Shown here piece after piece: positions 14,795 to 19,839 of a stretch of 19,839 nt of DNA. The stretch spans positions 1 through 19,839 of the forward strand of contig JBBIOI010000061.1 in NCBI GenBank assembly GCA_037443425.1. Direction: 5' to 3'. Both the position numbers and the translations under genes were made by a program. A model generated the notes under the pieces. That model saw only the letters and a list, made by a program, of their open reading frames with translations. It had not been told where the DNA came from and made no database searches. Each line of letters opens with the position of its first letter. Within the stretch, counting starts at the first letter, position 1. The DNA is from JBBIOI01 sp037443425 (GTDB lineage: Bacteria; Desulfobacterota; BSN033; UBA1163).

Positions 14795-17170
14795 ATGAAA
14801 TTGAGTCGTCGTGATTTTTTAAAGATGGGTGGAGGTGTAGGAGTGGCATTAGCCCTTGGGGGGTCCCTCTGGAACCTCTCTCGGCAACCACATATTGAAA
14901 ATTCCTTACAACAAGGAGTCGAAAGGTGGATACCCACTGTTTGTGGCCAATGTATGGGTGGATGTGGAATATTAGTTCGTGTAATCGATGGATGGGCAGT
15001 AAATATAGTTGGAAATCCCCTTCATCCAGTAAATCGAGGGACCATCTGTCCTAAAGGAATTGCAGGACTTCAAGGCCTCTATAATCCTGATAGGATTCGC
15101 TCACCTCTAAAAAGGGCTGGTAAGAGAGGAGAAGGTAGGTGGGAACCGATAAGCTGGGAAGAGGCCCTTCATAATATATCAGAATCATTAAAAGAATTAA
15201 GAAAAAATGGGCAATCCCACCAATTGGTTGTCATGGGAGGAAAATACAGGGGATTGATGAGAATTCTCTGGGATAGATTCCTGGATGCATTTGGATCGCC
15301 CAATTATATTGATAATCAATTTGATTGGGACGAAATGCCCATTGAAGGTTTTTTTCTAACACAGGGTATTAATTCAAATGTTGCTTATGATATAGAAAAT
15401 GCAAAATATCTACTTTCTTTTGGCTCAAATCTCTTAGAAACATTCTGGTCACCTGCACAGATGCTAAAGGCATATGGAGATTTTAGAAGAGGAAGGCCGG
15501 GTTTGAGAGGGAAATTAATTCAGATTGAACCCCGACTCTCTACTACAGGGATCAAAGCAGATGAATGGATCCCAATTAATCCAGGAACAGAAAGTCTTCT
15601 GGCTCTTGGCATTGCCCATGTATTGATTAAAGAAGGACTTTATAACAGAGATTTTATCAATTCTCATTGTTTTGGATTTGAGAATTGGCAGGATGCAAAT
15701 GGAAGATGGCATACTGGCTTCAAAGAATATGTCCTTAGTGAATTTGAACCATCGATCGTATCCAAAAATACCGGTGTGCCTATCGATACTATTATCCGGC
15801 TCGCTCGAGAGTTTTCGTCAAATCAGCCATCAATTGCTATTGGATACAGAGATAAACCCTTTCATCAGATGGCAGTAACTGTTTTAAATGGATTGGTTGG
15901 AAATATCGACTCTCCAGGGGGTATCATAGTACCTAAGGAGGTTCCACTGTCATCCCCTCCTCCATTTAAGAAAGATAAAATTTCGGAGAGGGGAATGAAT
16001 ATGCCAAGGATTGACGAATCTAAAACACCAATGATTATCAATCATAAACCTTATTTATTTGCAAGAAATACTTTATCTGGAAGACCTTATAAACCAAAAA
16101 TCCTCTTTATTTATTATACAAATCCACTTTTTTCAAATCCCGGGGCAAAAATCTTCTTAGAAGCGCTAAAAGAGATACCATTCATTGTCAGTTTCTCACC
16201 TTACATGGATGAAACATCACAAATGGCTGACATAATAGTTCCAGATCATTTACCTCTTGAAAGATGGCAAGAAGATCCTATCTTTCAAAATAAAGGCTTC
16301 CCGGTTCTTGGCATCCGTCAGCCCGTTGTGAAACCTCTTTATCAAACAAAATCAACAGGAGATGTAATAATTTCCCTTGCAAAATCACTTGGAGACGAGA
16401 TAAAGAAGGCCTTTCCATGGAACGATTTTCTGGATCTGATGAATTATAGTCTAAAAGGTGTTTTCGAGGCAAAAAGGGGTGATGTATTTGGTCATCAATT
16501 TGACGAATCATGGATTCGTCTTCTACAGAAGAGCGGGTGGTGGTCCCCTTCATATAAAGACTTTGATGAGTTTCTTAGGCTTTTAAAAGAGAGAGGGGGC
16601 TGGTGGGATCCTATTTATGATTTTGGTGAATGGGATAGGATATTTCAGACACCATCTAAAAAGTTTGAATTTTATGCATCTGGATTAAAAAGGCTAAAAT
16701 CATTAAAAGATCTGAATGATTCCTCTTTGCTCCCTCACTGGGAGAGGACAGAGGTATCAAGCTCTGAAAAGGATTACCCATTTCGCCTCTTTATTTTTAA
16801 AAATATGGCAATCTCAGGTACAAGAAATGCAAATCAACCATGGTTAAACGAGATAATAGGCCCTCATCTTTTTGAGAAATGGACGACATGGGTAGAGATC
16901 AACCCTGAAACTGCAAAAAATCTTGGAATATCGGATGGCGATTCTGTATGGGTTGAATCTCGAAATGGAAAAATCAAAGCAAAGGCGCGAATCTATAAGG
17001 GAGCAATGCCAGATGTAGTTAATATCCCTTTTGGAATGGGACATAAAGAAGGGGGAAGGTGGGCTAAAAATTTTGGAGAAAATCCCTTGGAACTTTTAGA
17101 TTTAGAATTAGACACCCTGACAGGTCAGCCGATCAGGGCGATAACACGAGTAAAAATCTATAAAGTCTGA
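14795..17170 (+). CDS. MopB-fold subunit without Cys ligand (QrcB/ActB-like)
   Basis: A 791-residue Tat-exported protein (SRRDFLK at residue 4) with an intact [4Fe-4S] site, C50-x2-C53-x3-C57...C85. Where catalytic PsrA/TtrA relatives carry Cys (or Ser/Sec), this protein reads DNQFDWDEMP (173-182) with no Cys, so it either uses an Asp or binds no molybdenum. QrcB of Qrc and the MopB part of ActB are known non-catalytic relatives without molybdenum. The rest of the fold is present: LLSFGSNLLETFW, WIPINPGTES, GNIDSPGG and the C-terminal GTRNANQPW block. The ribosome site is AAGGATCTGTTT. It is followed 14 bases later by the FeS subunit. I infer a structural, electron-relaying role. Confidence 0.85.
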   Translation: MKLSRRDFLKMGGGVGVALALGGSLWNLSRQPHIENSLQQGVERWIPTVCGQCMGGCGILVRVIDGWAVNIVGNPLHPVNRGTICPKGIAGLQGLYNPDRIRSPLKRAGKRGEGRWEPISWEEALHNISESLKELRKNGQSHQLVVMGGKYRGLMRILWDRFLDAFGSPNYIDNQFDWDEMPIEGFFLTQGINSNVAYDIENAKYLLSFGSNLLETFWSPAQMLKAYGDFRRGRPGLRGKLIQIEPRLSTTGIKADEWIPINPGTESLLALGIAHVLIKEGLYNRDFINSHCFGFENWQDANGRWHTGFKEYVLSEFEPSIVSKNTGVPIDTIIRLAREFSSNQPSIAIGYRDKPFHQMAVTVLNGLVGNIDSPGGIIVPKEVPLSSPPPFKKDKISERGMNMPRIDESKTPMIINHKPYLFARNTLSGRPYKPKILFIYYTNPLFSNPGAKIFLEALKEIPFIVSFSPYMDETSQMADIIVPDHLPLERWQEDPIFQNKGFPVLGIRQPVVKPLYQTKSTGDVIISLAKSLGDEIKKAFPWNDFLDLMNYSLKGVFEAKRGDVFGHQFDESWIRLLQKSGWWSPSYKDFDEFLRLLKERGGWWDPIYDFGEWDRIFQTPSKKFEFYASGLKRLKSLKDLNDSSLLPHWERTEVSSSEKDYPFRLFIFKNMAISGTRNANQPWLNEIIGPHLFEKWTTWVEINPETAKNLGISDGDSVWVESRNGKIKAKARIYKGAMPDVVNIPFGMGHKEGGRWAKNFGENPLELLDLELDTLTGQPIRAITRVKIYKV

Positions 17171-17184
17171 TAAGGTAAGTAAAG

Positions 17185-17868
17185 ATGCATAAATGGGGAA
17201 TGGTAATTGACTTAGATAAATGTTCTGGATGTCAAGCATGTGTGGTAGCATGTAAAGCCGAAAATAATATAGCCATTGCAACACCAGAGCAATCTCTTAA
17301 AGGAAGATCGATAAGATGGATGGAACTTCTACCCCATCTTGAAGGGGATTACCCCCATGTTAAGGCAAGGCTTATACCAAGACCATGTATGCATTGTGAA
17401 CATCCACCATGTATAAAGGTCTGCCCTGTTGGAGCTACCTATCAGAACGAAGAAGGAATTGTTGGGATAGTATATTATAGATGTATCGGGTGTAGATATT
17501 GCACTACTGCGTGTCCCTATAATGTGAGAAATTTCAACTGGTATGAACCAGTATGGCCCAAAGAGATGAAAGGATCGCTAAATCGGGATGTCTCAATAAG
17601 AAGAAAGGGCGTGGTGGAAAAATGCACTTTTTGCCATCACAGGCTTTTAAAGGTAAGAGAAAAGGCAAAGGCTGAAGGGAGGGAATTTATTGCAGAAGAT
17701 TACGTCCCTGCATGTGTCCAGGCATGTCCAAGCGGTGCCATGTATTTCGGAGATTTAAACGATCCCTTCAGTATGGTATCAAAACTCTCTCGTGACAGGC
17801 GTGCATTTCGCCTGCTGGAAGACTTGGGAACAGAGCCAAAAGTATTATATCTTTCAGAGGGCATGTAA
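17185..17868 (+). CDS. Four-cluster FeS subunit (QrcC-like)
   Basis: A 227-residue subunit with cluster motifs at C13-x2-C-x2-C-x3-C, CMHCEHPPCIKVCP, CIGCRYCTTACP, and CTFC with CVQACP, where the last pair is separated by a basic 30-residue insertion. It has no signal peptide, so export with the Tat-signalled MopB subunit is expected. In ACIII this domain is fused to the MopB domain in ActB; here it is separate, as in Qrc. Its TAA overlaps the next ATG by one base (ATGTAATG context), indicating translational coupling. Confidence 0.9.
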   Translation: MHKWGMVIDLDKCSGCQACVVACKAENNIAIATPEQSLKGRSIRWMELLPHLEGDYPHVKARLIPRPCMHCEHPPCIKVCPVGATYQNEEGIVGIVYYRCIGCRYCTTACPYNVRNFNWYEPVWPKEMKGSLNRDVSIRRKGVVEKCTFCHHRLLKVREKAKAEGREFIAEDYVPACVQACPSGAMYFGDLNDPFSMVSKLSRDRRAFRLLEDLGTEPKVLYLSEGM

Positions 17869-19202
17869 TGATTAATCAACATTTTTATCTCAAAGAAGAC
17901 GAAATCCTCCTTGACCCTATCAGAAAATCAGCAAGGGGTTTTTATGTCACGCTTGCGATCCTTCTTCTCGTTATCATCTGGGCAGCCTTTGCATATCTTT
18001 ATCAATACAGAAATGGTCTCGGTGTAACTGGATTGGCAAGACCTGTATTCTGGGGTGTTTATATTACTAACTTTGTCTTTTTTATTGGAATCAGTCATGC
18101 AGGCACCCTCATTTCAGCCATCCTGCGATTGGCAAAGGCTGAATGGAGAAGATCCATAACGAGATCAGCAGAGGTCATAACAGTTCTGGTGCTATTTTTT
18201 GGAGTTGGTAATATACTGATGGATCTTGGAAGGCCTGATAGAATGTTAAATATATTACGCTATCCACGTTTCCAATCTCCACTGCTCTGGGATGTATCAA
18301 GCATTACGGTCTATCTAACAGCAAGCTCCATCTATCTTTATCTCCCTTTGATTCCTGATATAGCCATTCTTCGTGATTATGGAGGAAAATGGCAGTGGTT
18401 TTATCGTATTTTAGCCCTTGGGTGGAGAGGAACTGAAAGACAACACTACTTGCTTGAAAAGGCTATCTCTGTAATGGCTATCATTGTCATTCCTGTTGCT
18501 GTCTCTGTTCATACAGTGGTCTCCTTTGTTTTTGCTATGACAATTCAACCAATGTGGCATAGCGCAATATTTGGTCCATATTTTGTGGCGGGAGCTATAT
18601 TCTCGGGTATTGCTGCCCTAATAATAGCGATGAATATTATTAGAAAGGTCTACCATCTTGAAGATTATTTAAGGCCTGTGCACTTCAATAACCTTGGCAT
18701 TCTACTTCTGGTAATGACACTCCTATGGTTCTACTTCACATTTACAGAATATCTAACAGTTTACTACGGTGCAGAACCGCTACATATGAATATATTCTGG
18801 TCTAAATTTACAGGTAGATTTGCTCCATATTTCTGGGGAATGTTTCTCTTCTGCTTTGTTATTCCACTGCCAATCTTAAGTTTTAAAAGAACCCGAACCC
18901 CTTCAGGGACACTTATAGCCTCAATCTCAGTAATTATAGGTATGTGGCTTGAACGCTACATTATAGTTGTCCCTACTCTTACAAATCCGAGACTACCAAA
19001 TGAACTGGTAATCTATACTCCAACATGGGTTGAATGGTCAATACTGGCAGGGTGCATCTCATTTTTTATACTTCTTTACATGATATTTACAAAGGTCTTT
19101 CCTATTGTATCGATTTGGGAAGTTAAGGAAGGAAGAGAGAAATCGATGCAAGAGGTTCAGGAAAGAATAAAAACATATCTACCAGGAATCGGTATAGAGT
19201 AA
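17868..19202 (+). CDS. NrfD-family quinone-binding membrane subunit (QrcD/ActC-like)
   Basis: A 444-residue protein with about ten membrane helices. Family landmarks are RPVFWGVYITNFVFFIGISHAG, LMDLGRPDRMLNI, HTVVSFVFAMTIQPMWHSAIFGPYFV and IIGMWLERYIIVVPTL, with C-terminal soluble residues. The MTIQPMWHSAIFGPYFV type of segment is typical of ActC/QrcD. The protein would bind menaquinone facing the FeS subunit. It closes the four-gene module; the repeat at 19202-19381 follows at once. Confidence 0.9.
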   Translation: MINQHFYLKEDEILLDPIRKSARGFYVTLAILLLVIIWAAFAYLYQYRNGLGVTGLARPVFWGVYITNFVFFIGISHAGTLISAILRLAKAEWRRSITRSAEVITVLVLFFGVGNILMDLGRPDRMLNILRYPRFQSPLLWDVSSITVYLTASSIYLYLPLIPDIAILRDYGGKWQWFYRILALGWRGTERQHYLLEKAISVMAIIVIPVAVSVHTVVSFVFAMTIQPMWHSAIFGPYFVAGAIFSGIAALIIAMNIIRKVYHLEDYLRPVHFNNLGILLLVMTLLWFYFTFTEYLTVYYGAEPLHMNIFWSKFTGRFAPYFWGMFLFCFVIPLPILSFKRTRTPSGTLIASISVIIGMWLERYIIVVPTLTNPRLPNELVIYTPTWVEWSILAGCISFFILLYMIFTKVFPIVSIWEVKEGREKSMQEVQERIKTYLPGIGIE

Positions 19203-19381
19203 TGATATTTAAATTGAGCGATTTTTTACTAAATGCCTTTATTCTAAGTCATTGCGAGCCCGAAGGGCGTGGCAATCTCATAGGTTTATTGCTTAGCCCC
19301 AGAATGACAATTTGAAAGAGATTGCTTCGGCTTCCCCTCGCAATGACATTATAGAATCGCTCAATTTAGATGATATTTAAA
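19202..19381. repeat. 180-bp palindromic element with flanking direct repeats
   Basis: Perfect 13-bp inverted ends, AAATTGAGCGATT (19211-19223) and AATCGCTCAATTT (19355-19367), are bracketed by a 12-bp direct repeat, ATGATATTTAAA (19202-19213 and 19370-19381). The interior contains the dispersed motif GTCATTGCGAGCCCGAAGGG and its inverse near 19320-19347. It encodes no protein. It looks like an inserted non-autonomous element carrying, or built from, the dispersed hairpin family. Confidence 0.6.
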
Positions 19382-19397
19382 AAGAAAAAGGTTTAAA

Positions 19398-19839
19398 ATG
19401 AAAATTAGAGATATTTTTCTCATACTGATAATATCATTTGAAGTAATCTCTTTAAATCCAATCTCTCAGGCGCAGTCTCTCCCAGAGGATCCAACCAGAG
19501 GGGCACGTCTTTTTGCAGTAAAAGGATGTGTAAGATGTCATGCCTTAAAAGGCGAGGGCGGTAAAAGCGGCCCTGACTTCGGTAGAATAGACTTAGGTGG
19601 TACACAGCTTGACCTCGCTGCAAAACTATGGAATCACATACCATCTATGATAGATGGAATGGAAAGGACAAAGATTATAAAACCAAAATTGACCGGAGAA
19701 GAATTTACTGAAATCTCCGCATATCTATATTTCTTAAAATTCTTCGACGAACCAGGAAATCCAGCACGAGGAAGATCTGTATTTAATGAGAAAGGGTGTA
19801 ATCTCTGCCATCCCCATTCTGGCAAGGGTAAAAGTGGAG
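19398..19839 (+). CDS. Diheme (or larger) class I cytochrome c, cut by window end
   Basis: An incomplete gene of 147 visible codons from ATG 19398. The signal peptide (about residues 1-26) is followed by a class I cytochrome domain with C44-V-R-C-H, KSGPDFGRI and methionines at 84 and 88 as possible ligands. A second domain begins with RGRSVFNEKGC134-N-L-C-H and continues beyond the edge. The start is supported by the signal peptide and a weak AAAGG upstream. It is likely the soluble electron partner of the preceding Qrc/ACIII-like complex, comparable in position to ActE or similar c subunits, but a separate unit is possible because a repeat element lies between. Confidence 0.8.
   Translation, partial: MKIRDIFLILIISFEVISLNPISQAQSLPEDPTRGARLFAVKGCVRCHALKGEGGKSGPDFGRIDLGGTQLDLAAKLWNHIPSMIDGMERTKIIKPKLTGEEFTEISAYLYFLKFFDEPGNPARGRSVFNEKGCNLCHPHSGKGKSG

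Overview
This window is an AT-rich stretch of bacterial chromosome packed with multiheme c-type cytochromes, Tat-exported molybdopterin-family proteins, four-cluster ferredoxin-like proteins and NrfD-type membrane proteins. That content points to an anaerobic, Gram-negative, menaquinone-respiring organism of the kind found in Nitrospirota (Thermodesulfovibrionia-like), Desulfobacterota or nearby candidate phyla. I cannot fix the phylum from this window alone. No RNA genes, CRISPR arrays or complete insertion sequences were seen.

Layout. (1) 1-663 is gene-free and holds palindromic repeats. (2) 664-2859 (minus) encodes a 731-residue membrane-anchored cytochrome with about 18 haem sites, driven by a well-formed promoter at 2960-2988. 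(3) 3228-5626 (plus) is a small operon: a 49-residue membrane peptide, a DUF1684 lipobox-less exported protein, and a phosphoesterase-like/tetraheme fusion. The fusion is read through an in-frame UGA at 4184-4186, which is almost certainly selenocysteine (Cys-Gly-Sec) with a SECIS-like hairpin directly downstream. (4) 5627-6704 is a decayed stretch with a relic of an NtrC-type regulator's Fis HTH, a probable scrap of a molybdopterin oxidoreductase, repeats, a promoter over a 24-bp palindrome, and a terminator-like hairpin.

Three complex iron-sulfur molybdoenzyme (CISM) type modules follow. (5) 6705-9375 encodes a tetraheme cytochrome, a Tat FeS protein and an NrfD/HybB-like protein, resembling Geobacter CbcSTU. 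(6) 9604-14010 encodes a triheme c7, a TtrB-like FeS protein and a TtrA-like catalytic subunit with a Cys molybdenum ligand. It has no membrane subunit and sits behind a promoter followed at once by a terminator hairpin. (7) 14273-19202 encodes a pentaheme cytochrome, a MopB-like protein lacking the Cys ligand, an FeS protein and an NrfD protein. This is the gene order of the Qrc menaquinone reductase and is also close to alternative complex III. A diheme cytochrome gene runs off the right edge.

How they fit together (inference): modules 5 and 7 exchange electrons between the menaquinone pool and periplasmic cytochromes. Module 6 is a periplasmic reductase or oxidase, for a sulfur, arsenic or selenium oxyanion or similar, fed by the triheme c7. 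The large 18-haem protein and the selenoprotein cytochrome extend the periplasmic electron network.
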